From Schaalia radingae (lineage in GTDB: Bacteria; Actinomycetota; Actinomycetes; Actinomycetales; Actinomycetaceae), in assembly GCF_900106055.1 (NCBI RefSeq), contig NZ_LT629792.1, positions 1,054,001-1,118,000 of the forward strand: a stretch of 64,000 nt of DNA, read 5' to 3'. Under the pieces are notes generated by a model that did not search any database, had not been told where the DNA came from, and worked only from the letters and a program-made list of their open reading frames with translations. Position 1 is the stretch's first letter; every line of letters begins with the position of its first letter. Shown piece after piece: positions 43,796 to 52,682 of the stretch. A program made the position numbers and the translations under genes.

Positions 43796-44899
43796 ATGGC
43801 AACCGAGCTGCGTGAACTGACCGCAGATCAGATGAGGATCGCCGCCGCTGGCGTGATACCGCTGCCGATCGAACAGGCAGCGCCGTGGGAGGCATTCGAA
43901 CAGACGCAGGGACGGCGACTATGGGGCCGTTTTGCATGGGAAAAAGACGATAAAGACCAGGCGATCATCGCACTGTACGAGTATTCGCTACGCGGAGTGA
44001 AGTACTTGTGGGCCAAACACGGACCAGTCTGGCTGAAAGAACAGTCACCCGATAGTGAAGCTGCCTTGCGGGCCGACCTGGTACGCATGGTCAGGAACCG
44101 CGACAGAAGCATCGCCTTTATCCGCATGCACGCCTTCTTCCAGGCGCCGGACCTGCATGAGTCACTCCAGTTCATCACATATGACCGCACCGCAATCATT
44201 GACATCAGCGGCGGCACTGAGGATTCGATTCTCGCGACCATGACGAAAGACGGACGCCGTGCAGTACGCAGAGCCAAGAAGAAGATGGCCGAGGGAGGCG
44301 CGCGAGTCGTTGAAGAAACAGGCCTGACGCGCGCAGCATTCCGTGAGTACTACGAGGTGATGAAGGAAACAGCGCGCAGGGATGGGTTCCATCCACATCC
44401 GCCGCAGGTCTACTGGTCGATGCTGGACTCCATGCCCGAATCTTCCCGACTGTTCGGCGTGCGTCTGCCCGATGACACACTGGTGTGCTGGGATCTGGTG
44501 TTGGTGCACGATAAGCAAGCTGTTGCCTACTACGGCGCATCGACAGATCAGGCGCGCACCGTGCTGGGGCCTGACGCATTGGATTTTGACGTGGCTGTTC
44601 GGCTGGCGAAGGAAGGCGTCAAGGGGCTTGACCTGATGGGCGTGTATTCGCCACGTGTGCCGGAGCTGTATTCGGTGGGCCGCTATAAGCGTCGCTGGTG
44701 CCAGTCATTTACTGACGTGGACGGAGCGTGGGACGTGCCGGTGATCCCCGGAGCAGTCAGCGCCCTGAAGGCTGCGTTGGCCACGAAACATGCAGTGGAG
44801 AATCTGGTTCGCCGCGCACGCGCTACGATGGCTTGGGACATTGATCGGCACGCACCCGTACAGCGTGCCAGAGAAGGAGCATCATCGTGTCAGAACTGA
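43796..44899 (+). CDS. FemAB/FemX-family aminoacyltransferase (peptidoglycan bridge formation)
   Basis: 367 residues with two GNAT-like domains, no membrane segment and no long coiled coil. Family features: [62 protein letters not shown] around residues 140-165 and [30 protein letters not shown] near the C-terminus. FemABX enzymes add amino acids from aminoacyl-tRNA to the stem peptide of lipid II. Strong TAAGGAGGAG ribosome binding site right after the ATP-grasp gene. Its last 13 bases overlap thrS, so production of an aminoacyl-tRNA user is coupled to production of a tRNA synthetase. Donor amino acid unknown. Confidence 0.8.
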   Translation: MATELRELTADQMRIAAAGVIPLPIEQAAPWEAFEQTQGRRLWGRFAWEKDDKDQAIIALYEYSLRGVKYLWAKHGPVWLKEQSPDSEAALRADLVRMVRNRDRSIAFIRMHAFFQAPDLHESLQFITYDRTAIIDISGGTEDSILATMTKDGRRAVRRAKKKMAEGGARVVEETGLTRAAFREYYEVMKETARRDGFHPHPPQVYWSMLDSMPESSRLFGVRLPDDTLVCWDLVLVHDKQAVAYYGASTDQARTVLGPDALDFDVAVRLAKEGVKGLDLMGVYSPRVPELYSVGRYKRRWCQSFTDVDGAWDVPVIPGAVSALKAALATKHAVENLVRRARATMAWDIDRHAPVQRAREGASSCQN

Positions 44900-46902
44900 C
44901 CGCGACCATTGACGGCAACATTGAACAGATTGACGAAGGAACAACAGGAGCTACGTGGTACTCCTCCAACCGGCGGGTAATCGCCATGAACGTCAACGGC
45001 GCACCGACCGATCTGACCGCTGAAATTCCCAATGGCGCTGAAGTCAGCGCTATTACGCTGGATTCTCAGGAAGGTCTGCAGATTCTGCGCCACTCCACCA
45101 CGCACGTGCTGGCCCAGGCAGTGCAGGATGTATTTCCGGACGTCAACCTGGGAATTGGCCCGTTCATCACGGACGGCTTCTACTACGACTTCGGCAACAT
45201 CGATGCAGTGACCCCAGAAATGCTTCGCGACCTCGAAAAACGCATGAAGCGGATCATTAAGGAAGGCCAAACGTTCCGCCGCCGCGTCGTCACCGAGGAC
45301 GAGGCGCGCGCCGAACTGGCTGACCAACCTTACAAGCTCGAATTGGTCACTACGAAGGGATCAGGCGCAGAAGGCGCGTCCGTTGAGGTCGGCCACGGCG
45401 AACTGACAATCTACGACAATGTGCGGCGCGACGGCAGCGTCGCATGGAAAGATCTGTGCCGCGGCCCGCACCTGCCGTCCACCAAACTGATCGGCAATGG
45501 CTTCGCATTGACGAAGTCGTCGGCAGCGTACTGGAAAGGTGATCAGAACAACGATCACCTGCAACGCATTTACGGCACCGCGTGGGCCAGCAAGGACGAC
45601 CTCGTCGCCTACCAGGAACGAATCAAGGAAGCACAGCGCCGCGACCACCGGCGACTGGGACAGGAACTTGACCTGTTCTCATTTCCCGAGGAAGTTGGCC
45701 CCGGCCTGGTTCTGTTCCACCCCAAAGGCGGTATTTTGCGTCACGTGATCGAAGAGTACGTCACGCAGCGCCACCTGGAAGCAGGCTTTGACTTCGTACA
45801 TACGCCTGAGATCACCAAGTCAGGCGTATTCCACACCTCGGGTCACCTCCCGTACTACGCGGACACGATGTTTCCGCCGATGATGGTCGATGAAGAACGC
45901 GCAGAAGACGGACACGTGACGCGTGAAGGCCAGGAGTACTACCTCAAGGCCATGAACTGCCCGATGCACAACCTGATTTTCCGTTCACGAGGGCGTTCCT
46001 ACCGTGAACTGCCTCTGCGATTTTTCGAAATGGGACACGACTACCGCTACGAAAAGTCCGGAGTGGTGCACGGCCTGACACGTATGCGCGGATTTACGCA
46101 GGATGATTCGCACACGTACTGCACACCTGAACAGGCGCGCGACGAAATCACGATGCTGCTGAACTTCTTCTTGTCGATTCTGCGCGAATTCGGATTGACG
46201 GACTTTTATCTGGAACTGTCCACCCGCAGTGATGACGAGTCGAAGAAAGACAAGTTCATCGGCTCGGATGAGGACTGGGATGCGGCAACTCGGATCCTGG
46301 AGGAAGCATGCGCGTCAACAGGGCTGGACCTGGTGCCAGATCCAGGCGGTGCCGCGTTCTACGGTCCGAAGGTTTCCGTTCAGGTCAAGGATGCGATCGG
46401 CCGCACATGGCAGATGTCCACCGTCCAGTACGACTTCAATCAGCCTGAACGCTTCGGCCTGGAATACACCGCGCCCGATGGTACGCACCAGCGTCCGGTG
46501 ATGATTCACTGCGCCAAGCTCGGATCCGTTGAGCGCTTTATCGGCGTGCTGACTGAGCACTACGCCGGCGCATTCCCGGCATGGCTGGCACCTGTGCAGG
46601 TCAAACTCGTTCCCGTAGCAGACGCATTCGATGAGTACGTCGACCAGGTGGCTGCGAAACTGCGCGCGCGCCACGTGCGTGTTGAGGTCGACCATTCCGA
46701 TGATCGTTTCGGCAAGAAGATTCGCAACGCCTCGAAGGAAAAAGTGCCGTTCGTGCTGATCGCGGGCGGTGAGGACGAAGAAGCAGGCGCTGTCTCGTTC
46801 CGCTACCGTGACGGAAGCCAGGATAACGGCATTCCGGTTGATGAAGCCGTTGAACGCATCGTGCACCACATTGAGACTCACAACAACGAGGACAAAGCGT
46901 AG
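44887..46902 (+). CDS. thrS: Threonyl-tRNA synthetase
   Basis: 671 residues with the standard domain order: TGS-like start (about 30-65), the editing/SAD domain with [12 protein letters not shown] near 70, catalytic core with [27 protein letters not shown] (zinc Cys), motif 2 [11 protein letters not shown] and motif 3 [14 protein letters not shown], and a C-terminal anticodon-binding domain ([13 protein letters not shown]...). It charges tRNA-Thr. GTG start with GAAGGAG, inside the end of the FemAB gene. thrS followed by HIT, pgsA, patA and pimA is a conserved order in Actinobacteria including M. tuberculosis. Confidence 0.96.
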   Translation: MSELTATIDGNIEQIDEGTTGATWYSSNRRVIAMNVNGAPTDLTAEIPNGAEVSAITLDSQEGLQILRHSTTHVLAQAVQDVFPDVNLGIGPFITDGFYYDFGNIDAVTPEMLRDLEKRMKRIIKEGQTFRRRVVTEDEARAELADQPYKLELVTTKGSGAEGASVEVGHGELTIYDNVRRDGSVAWKDLCRGPHLPSTKLIGNGFALTKSSAAYWKGDQNNDHLQRIYGTAWASKDDLVAYQERIKEAQRRDHRRLGQELDLFSFPEEVGPGLVLFHPKGGILRHVIEEYVTQRHLEAGFDFVHTPEITKSGVFHTSGHLPYYADTMFPPMMVDEERAEDGHVTREGQEYYLKAMNCPMHNLIFRSRGRSYRELPLRFFEMGHDYRYEKSGVVHGLTRMRGFTQDDSHTYCTPEQARDEITMLLNFFLSILREFGLTDFYLELSTRSDDESKKDKFIGSDEDWDAATRILEEACASTGLDLVPDPGGAAFYGPKVSVQVKDAIGRTWQMSTVQYDFNQPERFGLEYTAPDGTHQRPVMIHCAKLGSVERFIGVLTEHYAGAFPAWLAPVQVKLVPVADAFDEYVDQVAAKLRARHVRVEVDHSDDRFGKKIRNASKEKVPFVLIAGGEDEEAGAVSFRYRDGSQDNGIPVDEAVERIVHHIETHNNEDKA

Positions 46903-46919
46903 AGAAGGGGAGCAGCGAC

Positions 46920-47501
46920 ATGAGGAACGGTCAGCCTCATCCGGGTGACCCGCAGGCGGAAGACTCAGGCGATTTTGCCGGTGAATTGGATGGCTTTGAC
47001 CGGCTGTGGACGCCCCACCGCTGGGTCTACATCCAGGGAGATCACAAGCCTGCGGACTCGTCAGCAGGAGAATGCCCCTTCTGCGCGGCGCCGGACAAGA
47101 CAGATGAAAAGGCACTGATCGTTCACCGCGGACGCACCTGCTTCGTATTGATGAATCTGTTCCCCTACAACTCCGGCCACATGCTCGTGTGCCCGTACCG
47201 CCACGTTGCCGACTACACGGATTTGACGGACGAGGAACGCATCGAGCTGGGCGAGCTGACCGCCACGGCCATGCGTGTGGAACGTGAGACGGCGGGTGCG
47301 CAGGGCTTCAACCTGGGCATGAACCAGGGACAGGTTGCCGGAGCCGGAATCGCCGCGCACCTGCATCAGCACGTGGTACCCCGATGGGGAGGAGACTCAA
47401 ACTTTCTGCCGATCGTGGCCCGCTCACGTGCACTCCCCGAACTGCTCGGTGATGCGCGGCAGCGTCTGGCCAAGGCGTGGCCTCAGGGAGATGACAAGTA
47501 G
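46920..47501 (+). CDS. HIT-family protein, AP-4-A phosphorylase type
   Basis: 193 residues. The histidine triad HLHQHVV is at residues 147-153 (His147, His149, His151). NLFPYNSGHMLVCPYRH and GFNLGMNQGQVAGAGIAAH are characteristic of the HIT domain. An N-terminal extension with CPFC (52-55) could bind zinc. The corresponding M. tuberculosis protein Rv2613c is a diadenosine tetraphosphate phosphorylase, which fits its place after thrS because tRNA synthetases make Ap4A. The enzymatic role here is inferred from that orthology. The stop is directly followed by the pgsA start. Confidence 0.87.
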   Translation: MRNGQPHPGDPQAEDSGDFAGELDGFDRLWTPHRWVYIQGDHKPADSSAGECPFCAAPDKTDEKALIVHRGRTCFVLMNLFPYNSGHMLVCPYRHVADYTDLTDEERIELGELTATAMRVERETAGAQGFNLGMNQGQVAGAGIAAHLHQHVVPRWGGDSNFLPIVARSRALPELLGDARQRLAKAWPQGDDK

Positions 47502-48134
47502 ATGCTCGGTAATCATGGCAGGTCGGTGGCGGCGACGATCTTCACACCTTTCGCCAAACTTCTGCATCGCCTTCACGTCACACCGAATATGGTGACAGCA
47601 ACATCGACGACACTGGTCGTCATGATTTCCTGTGCGGTGCTGGCACGCGGCTACGTCTGGCAGGCTGGCGTCATACTCGGCGTGATCCTGTTTTGTGATT
47701 CCGTTGATGGAGTGCTTGCACGCTACAGCGGACAGACCTCACGGTTTGGCGCGTTCCTGGATTCGACGATGGACCGCCTCGGTGACGGGGCAGTGTTCGG
47801 TGCGCTGCTGGTCAATGCCGTATTCCACCTGGAGCCTTCACCTGAACGCACGACCGCGATCATCGCCGGAACAGTCGCGATGGTGGGCGTGGCAGCCGTT
47901 CCTTATGCCCGTGCCAAGGCTGAAATTATGGGGATTACCGCGTCGGTCGGTATAGCTGAACGCACTGACCGACTCATCATCGCGCTGGTGTGCGCAGCCC
48001 TGACCGATTGGAACCTGTGGTCGTGGTTCTACCCGATCGGACTGATATGGGTGGCATTCGCCTCGCTTATCACGGTGACGCAGCGCGTGCTGTACACGAA
48101 GAAGCAGATCGAGGCAGGCGACGCGGGTGAGTAA
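47502..48134 (+). CDS. pgsA: Phosphatidylinositol phosphate synthase (CDP-alcohol phosphatidyltransferase)
   Basis: 210 residues, about six membrane segments. The full CDP-alcohol phosphotransferase motif is present: Asp66, Asp69, Gly70, Ala73, Arg74, Gly83, Asp87 and Asp91 (D-x2-DG-x2-AR-x8-G-x3-D-x3-D). In Actinobacteria the enzyme at this locus joins CDP-diacylglycerol and inositol 1-phosphate to give phosphatidylinositol phosphate, the base of PI mannosides. The assignment to inositol rather than glycerol phosphate rests on the following patA and pimA genes. Overlaps patA by 8 bases. Confidence 0.9.
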   Translation: MLGNHGRSVAATIFTPFAKLLHRLHVTPNMVTATSTTLVVMISCAVLARGYVWQAGVILGVILFCDSVDGVLARYSGQTSRFGAFLDSTMDRLGDGAVFGALLVNAVFHLEPSPERTTAIIAGTVAMVGVAAVPYARAKAEIMGITASVGIAERTDRLIIALVCAALTDWNLWSWFYPIGLIWVAFASLITVTQRVLYTKKQIEAGDAGE

Positions 48135-49038
48135 CGCCTGGCAGCTGTCAGCATTTCGCCTCGCTCCGCGCCTGCCACGCTCACTTCTGTTCGGTGCGGC
48201 ACGAACGGCAGGTGACATCGTCGCCGCACTCCCGCTAGACGTGACGGCGCGGCTGCGCTCCAACCACGAGCGAGTCGCCGGGCATTCGCTCCCTTCGAGC
48301 CACGTGCGCCAGGCCGTCCGACTGAGCGCGCAGACCTACGCCGAACAATTCGCGCTCACACACCTCATTGACGGCAACTTGGATGACATGGTGGACGTGC
48401 CGCGGATGGACATGCTGCGCGAACTGGCTGCTGACGGCCCCGTTGTGCTCGCCCTCGCACATGCCGGAAACTGGGACCTGGCCGGCGCATGGATGTGCCG
48501 CAACGGCCTTCCCGTGTTGACCGTGGCTGAAAAGCTCGACCCACCGGAATTGTTCCAGGCATTTGTCGACCTGCGCGAAGACCTCGGTATGGAAATTATC
48601 GGGGTGGGGAAGAAGGAATCCGTCTTTCACCAGCTCGCTGCCCAGGCGAAGGGACGCGCCAACCTTCTGGTACCGCTGCTGGCAGACCGCGATATTTCAG
48701 GCAGAGGCGTTGACGTTGATTTTGGAGGCCGCCGCGCACTTGTCGCAGCAGGCCCCGCGGCGTTGGCACAGCGCCTGGACCGCCCACTGGCAGCCGCGAT
48801 GATCTATCACACCACAGGTAGCCACATTCGCATCGATATTTCCGACGTGATCGACAATCCCGGCGCTACCCAATCGCGTACCAGTGTGGAAACACACACC
48901 CAGGCGTGGGTCGACGCGCTTGTCCCTATGATTCGTGAACATCTGGCACACTGGCACATGATGCAACCGCTATTTGTCGACGACCTCGATCCAGAACGCC
49001 TGGCCAGGGCCCGCCGACGCGTCGAGGACTCACAGTGA
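48127..49038 (+). CDS. patA: Phosphatidylinositol mannoside acyltransferase
   Basis: 303 residues of the lysophospholipid/lipid A acyltransferase family. The catalytic H-x4-D is His112 to Asp117 in LAHAGNWDLAG; KSNHERVAGHS-like and LLVPLLADRDISGRGVDVDFGG segments follow. PatA acylates the 6-position of the first mannose of PIM. Membrane-associated, at the inner face of the cytoplasmic membrane. GTG start inside the end of pgsA; the stop overlaps the pimA ATG by 4 bases, so pgsA-patA-pimA is a coupled unit. Confidence 0.9.
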   Translation: MSNAWQLSAFRLAPRLPRSLLFGAARTAGDIVAALPLDVTARLRSNHERVAGHSLPSSHVRQAVRLSAQTYAEQFALTHLIDGNLDDMVDVPRMDMLRELAADGPVVLALAHAGNWDLAGAWMCRNGLPVLTVAEKLDPPELFQAFVDLREDLGMEIIGVGKKESVFHQLAAQAKGRANLLVPLLADRDISGRGVDVDFGGRRALVAAGPAALAQRLDRPLAAAMIYHTTGSHIRIDISDVIDNPGATQSRTSVETHTQAWVDALVPMIREHLAHWHMMQPLFVDDLDPERLARARRRVEDSQ

Positions 49039-50213
49039 AAATCGGAATCGTCAACCCCTACGCATGGGACGTGCCTGGAGGCGTCCAGTTCCACGTGCGT
49101 GACCTTGCTGAAGAGCTTATCCGCCGAGGCCACACCGTCTCCGTTCTGACTCCGGCCAAACACGACACAGACTTACCGAGCTGGGCCGTCGGCGCGGGTG
49201 AGACCATTCCGATCCCCTTCAACGGGTCCGTCGCACGCCTCTCATTTACTCCACGTTCAGCCGTACGCACCAGGAAATGGCTCGACGAGGGCGACTTCGA
49301 TGTCGTCCATATCCATGAACCAGGGGTGCCATCTGTGTCCTTCCTGGCCTTGATCAATGCGGATGTGCCCATGGTGGGAACATTCCATTCAGCAATGGAG
49401 CGCTCCTACGCCAGGGAAATCACCGCGGGCATGATCCGCCCCCTCATGGAGCGCCTGAGTGCGCGCATCGCAGTGTCGGCTGAAGCGCGCCGCACCCTGA
49501 TCGAACACCATGGTGGTGACGCTGTGATTATCCCCAACGGCGTTGAGACGGAGAACTTCCGTCGCGCTCAGCCGCTGCCACAGTGGGAAGCCACCCAGCA
49601 CAGGCCGGTGGTCGTCTTCTTGGGACGCCTCGATGAGCCGCGGAAAGGACTGGGCATATTTGCCGGTGCGATCCGCACAGTGCTTGAACACGTCCCCGGG
49701 GCGCGCTTTATGATCGCAGGACGCGGCGATGCCGGCCAGATACGAACCGATCTGGAAGGCCTGGGAGACTCAGTGGAGTTCCTGGGCGAAATTACGGACG
49801 AGGAAAAAGAATCACTGCTGGCTGGCGCGACAATCTATGTTGCGCCGCAAACAGGGGGAGAATCCTTCGGCATTGTGCTGGTCGAAGCGATGGCTGCAGG
49901 GTGTGCCGTCGTCGCATCCGATATCGAAGCCTTCCGAGCCGTTCTCAACAATGGTGACGCCGGAATGTTGTTCCACAGCGGCGATTCGGCTGCACTGGCG
50001 GACGCCCTCGTCAATGCCTTGAGCGACGCGGACGCTTTGGACGAACTTGCCGTACGAGGGCAGGCCGCATCAGCCGCCTATGACTGGTCGACCGTCACTG
50101 ATCGCATTATGGCTGTGTACCAGACCGTTGTGGCCGGGGCGCGTGAAGATCCTGGCAGGCAGAACGCCTTGTCGCTCATGCGTGGCGGACGGCTGCGGGA
50201 GGTTGACCAATGA
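49035..50213 (+). CDS. pimA: Phosphatidylinositol alpha-mannosyltransferase
   Basis: 392 residues, GT4 family. N-terminal donor/acceptor region begins IGIVNPYAWDVPGGVQFHV with the glycine-rich loop GGVQFHVRDLA; the C-terminal nucleotide-sugar domain has FLGRLDEPRKGL and the E-x7-E motif Glu276 to Glu284 (GESFGIVLVEAMAAG). It adds mannose from GDP-mannose to phosphatidylinositol, the first step of PIM synthesis. Overlaps both neighbours by 4 bases. This is evidence that the organism makes mannosylated inositol phospholipids. Confidence 0.93.
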   Translation: MKIGIVNPYAWDVPGGVQFHVRDLAEELIRRGHTVSVLTPAKHDTDLPSWAVGAGETIPIPFNGSVARLSFTPRSAVRTRKWLDEGDFDVVHIHEPGVPSVSFLALINADVPMVGTFHSAMERSYAREITAGMIRPLMERLSARIAVSAEARRTLIEHHGGDAVIIPNGVETENFRRAQPLPQWEATQHRPVVVFLGRLDEPRKGLGIFAGAIRTVLEHVPGARFMIAGRGDAGQIRTDLEGLGDSVEFLGEITDEEKESLLAGATIYVAPQTGGESFGIVLVEAMAAGCAVVASDIEAFRAVLNNGDAGMLFHSGDSAALADALVNALSDADALDELAVRGQAASAAYDWSTVTDRIMAVYQTVVAGAREDPGRQNALSLMRGGRLREVDQ

Positions 50214-50806
50214 GCCTGTGGCAGTGGATTCTCCTGGCCGGTGTCATCGTGGTTGTGGCGGTATTGATCTGGCAGTGCGTCATGTTGGCTGGGCGCCTGG
50301 ACAGGTTGCATTGGCGCGTGACGATGTCACGCGTCGCCCTCGACACGCATTTGATCAGACGAGCCGTCGATGCAGGGCTGCTGGCGGCCAGCGGACTGGC
50401 AGGACAGGGAAGCGCCGACTTGGACGATGCTGCCGCGCGCTGCCTGGCGTTGAGCGGAACCCCACTGGTGGATGACGATTTCGACCGCAAGCGTGACATT
50501 GACGGACTGTCTGACGGCGATGCGCAGATGGCTGCAAGACGTCTGAATGCCGAGTCGGCCCTGTCGCGACAGATTCGTGCGTGCATGACACCCCAGTTGC
50601 GCGACGAGGCGCGTGACGATGCCGATGCTGCACACCTGATCAGCGCTCTCGACGCGTCGCACTACCGCGTGCATGTGGCTCGTTCAGTGCATAATCTAGA
50701 CGTGACACAAATTAGGCGACTGCGTGCTCATCCGTTGGTGCGCATCGCTCACCTGTACGGCCATGCACGAGTGCCATCGAGCATCGACTTCGACGACGCG
50801 CAGTAA
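50210..50806 (+). CDS. Membrane-anchored protein of unknown function downstream of pimA
   Basis: 198 residues with one N-terminal membrane segment (WQWILLAGVIVVVAVLIWQCVML) and a helical, charged cytosolic part (WRVTMSRVALDTHLIRR, then AARRLNAESALSRQIRACM and RLRAHPLVRIAHLYGHA). I know no defined function. Conserved membrane proteins at this position after pimA occur in other Actinobacteria (Rv2609c in M. tuberculosis). Its ATG overlaps the pimA stop, which suggests a role linked to PIM or envelope synthesis. Confidence 0.75.
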   Translation: MSLWQWILLAGVIVVVAVLIWQCVMLAGRLDRLHWRVTMSRVALDTHLIRRAVDAGLLAASGLAGQGSADLDDAAARCLALSGTPLVDDDFDRKRDIDGLSDGDAQMAARRLNAESALSRQIRACMTPQLRDEARDDADAAHLISALDASHYRVHVARSVHNLDVTQIRRLRAHPLVRIAHLYGHARVPSSIDFDDAQ

Positions 50807-50824
50807 CTAAAGGCGGTGAGACCC

Positions 50825-52108
50825 GTGAGCGAGCAACGTGTGAAGTGGGGAGGTCCCGGCGAGGACTACCGCCTTGACAGGATTGGTCGCGTCGGCGGGA
50901 ATCAGTGGGCTGACGCCCCGGCAGGCGCGCCGGCAACGGGTGTGCCCAGTCCGCAGGAAGTCGCTCCCGTATGGTCTCCGCCCACGCGCAAGCGCTCGAT
51001 TGCGTGGTTTGAAATCATTTTCACCATTGTTGGCGTGGCGGCACTGGGTTTTGCGCTGTTCGGATACGTGCGCACCGGTGGTTTACCGTCAACAGTTCTG
51101 ACCGGAGTGCTGGCATTGATTCCCTTGGGATTCATCATCGCAGTGCTGCGTTTTATTGATCGCTGGGAACCCGAACCGTGGGTCGCGATGCTCGTGACCT
51201 TCGTGTGGGGAGCGGGAGCTGCAGCAGTGGTGGCGATGGTGATCAACACTGCGCTGCAGACGAACATCCAGTTGATCACCGGGCACTCAGGCCTGACGAT
51301 GGTAGCTACGGCCTCGATCGTGGCACCCATCGTGGAAGAGACCCTCAAGGGCGCGGGCGTGGTGTTTATTCTGGCCTGGCGACGTCACCGCATCAACTCG
51401 CTGATTGACGGTATCGTCTACGCCGGAATGGCAGGCGCAGGTTTCGCGTTTATCGAGAACATCCAGTACTTCCTGCGCAGCTCAGAAGAGGGCCAACTGA
51501 TGATCACGTGGTTCCTGCGCGGCATCATGAGCCCGTTCCTGCATCCGATGGCCACCTCGTTCATCGGGCTGGCGGCAGCGTGGGGCGTGGTGCGCCACAA
51601 GTCGGATCTCGCATGGGTCTGGACCTTGCCGCTGGGGTGGATCGTCGCGGTCCTCATCCACGGATCGTGGAACTACCTGGCCAGCACGTCGATGGAACGG
51701 TGGTTCGTGTTTTACCTCTTCGTCGAGGTCCCGATTTTCATCGCGTGGATCGTCGCGCTGCTGGTCATGTCCGCGCGGCAGGCGCGCACCATTGCCAACG
51801 GGCTGGAGCCCTATGTGCGTACCGGATGGATCCTGCCGGGCGAAGTGACAATGGTGGTCAACCGCGGTGCCCGCCGTTCAGCCGTTAGGTGGGCAGCTCA
51901 GGGCGGTCGCGCTGCCAAACGCGCCATGAAGAATTTCCAGCGACTGGCTGCCGCATTGGGAATGGATGAAATGATCCACCGTAAGGCGGGCAGGCACGCA
52001 GATCGCGTGGCACAGGATCAGGACATGCTGCAGCAGTTGATCGCGTCCCGAGACGTGTTCCTGACGCGCACGCGCAGTGCTCACGCCAACAGGCAGATTG
52101 GACGATAA
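50825..52108 (+). CDS. PrsW-family intramembrane metalloprotease
   Basis: 427 residues. A soluble N-terminal 55 residues are followed by about eight membrane segments. PrsW motifs are present: EExxK in PIVEETLKGAG (near 170-178), FxxxEN in FAFIENIQYFL (near 207-217) and a His-containing segment SPFLHPMATSFIGLAAAW (near 232-250), followed by VLIHGSWNYLA. PrsW of Bacillus cleaves an anti-sigma factor; the substrate here is not known. A long helical, basic C-terminal tail extends into the cytosol. Start chosen at the second GTG (GGTGAG spaced 4-5 nt) over one three codons earlier. Confidence 0.83.
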   Translation: MSEQRVKWGGPGEDYRLDRIGRVGGNQWADAPAGAPATGVPSPQEVAPVWSPPTRKRSIAWFEIIFTIVGVAALGFALFGYVRTGGLPSTVLTGVLALIPLGFIIAVLRFIDRWEPEPWVAMLVTFVWGAGAAAVVAMVINTALQTNIQLITGHSGLTMVATASIVAPIVEETLKGAGVVFILAWRRHRINSLIDGIVYAGMAGAGFAFIENIQYFLRSSEEGQLMITWFLRGIMSPFLHPMATSFIGLAAAWGVVRHKSDLAWVWTLPLGWIVAVLIHGSWNYLASTSMERWFVFYLFVEVPIFIAWIVALLVMSARQARTIANGLEPYVRTGWILPGEVTMVVNRGARRSAVRWAAQGGRAAKRAMKNFQRLAAALGMDEMIHRKAGRHADRVAQDQDMLQQLIASRDVFLTRTRSAHANRQIGR

Positions 52109-52111
52109 CGA

Positions 52112-52648
52112 GTGAGTGACCTTGGACCGGAATGGATTCCAGACCAAGACGGCATACCGTTCCGACGCGCTGCCCGCGTAGCCGTATTCGACGAGGACGG
52201 CAAGCTGCTCCTCGTGCGCGGACACGATTCAGAAAATGTCAGACGCTCCTGGTGGTTCACCACAGGAGGCGGGCAGGAAGAAGGCGAAACACTGCAGCAG
52301 ACGGCGGTGCGCGAAATTCGTGAAGAGACGGGGATCGCCCTGGATCCGACTCGTCTTGTTGGCCCTGTCCTGCATCGGCGCGCGCTGTTCGATTTTCTCA
52401 ACGTGACAGCGCGCCAGGAGGAATGGTTCTTCGTTGCGCACGTGCACCGCACAGAGTTGAACTGGGACGGCTGGACTGAACTGGAGCGCAGCGTGCTCGA
52501 TGCGATGACGTGGTGGGACTTGGACGATCTTGAGGTCGAAGCCCGAAGAGCGGAAGTCTATCCACGTGACCTGGTCGCGATGGCTCGTCAATGGAAAGAC
52601 GGGTGGGATGGGACCATGATCGAGCTTGACGAGTCATCCGTCGGGTAA
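52112..52648 (+). CDS. NUDIX hydrolase
   Basis: 178 residues. The complete NUDIX box is seen: Gly53, Glu59, Arg67, Glu68, Glu71, Glu72 and Gly74 in GGQEEGETLQQTAVREIREE. It hydrolyses a nucleoside diphosphate linked to another group; the substrate cannot be told. GTG start 3 nt after the PrsW stop. Last gene of the long co-oriented run that starts with cpfC, followed by the GH20 gene. Confidence 0.85.
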   Translation: MSDLGPEWIPDQDGIPFRRAARVAVFDEDGKLLLVRGHDSENVRRSWWFTTGGGQEEGETLQQTAVREIREETGIALDPTRLVGPVLHRRALFDFLNVTARQEEWFFVAHVHRTELNWDGWTELERSVLDAMTWWDLDDLEVEARRAEVYPRDLVAMARQWKDGWDGTMIELDESSVG

Positions 52649-52682
52649 AGTAGCCACCACATCAGCCACTGAGGAGAATGTC

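Noticed and set aside
44700..44890. A T-box riboswitch or attenuator controlling thrS.
   Set aside because: The region is coding sequence of the FemAB gene with an ordinary GAAGGAG ribosome binding site before thrS; no T-box sequence or terminator is present.
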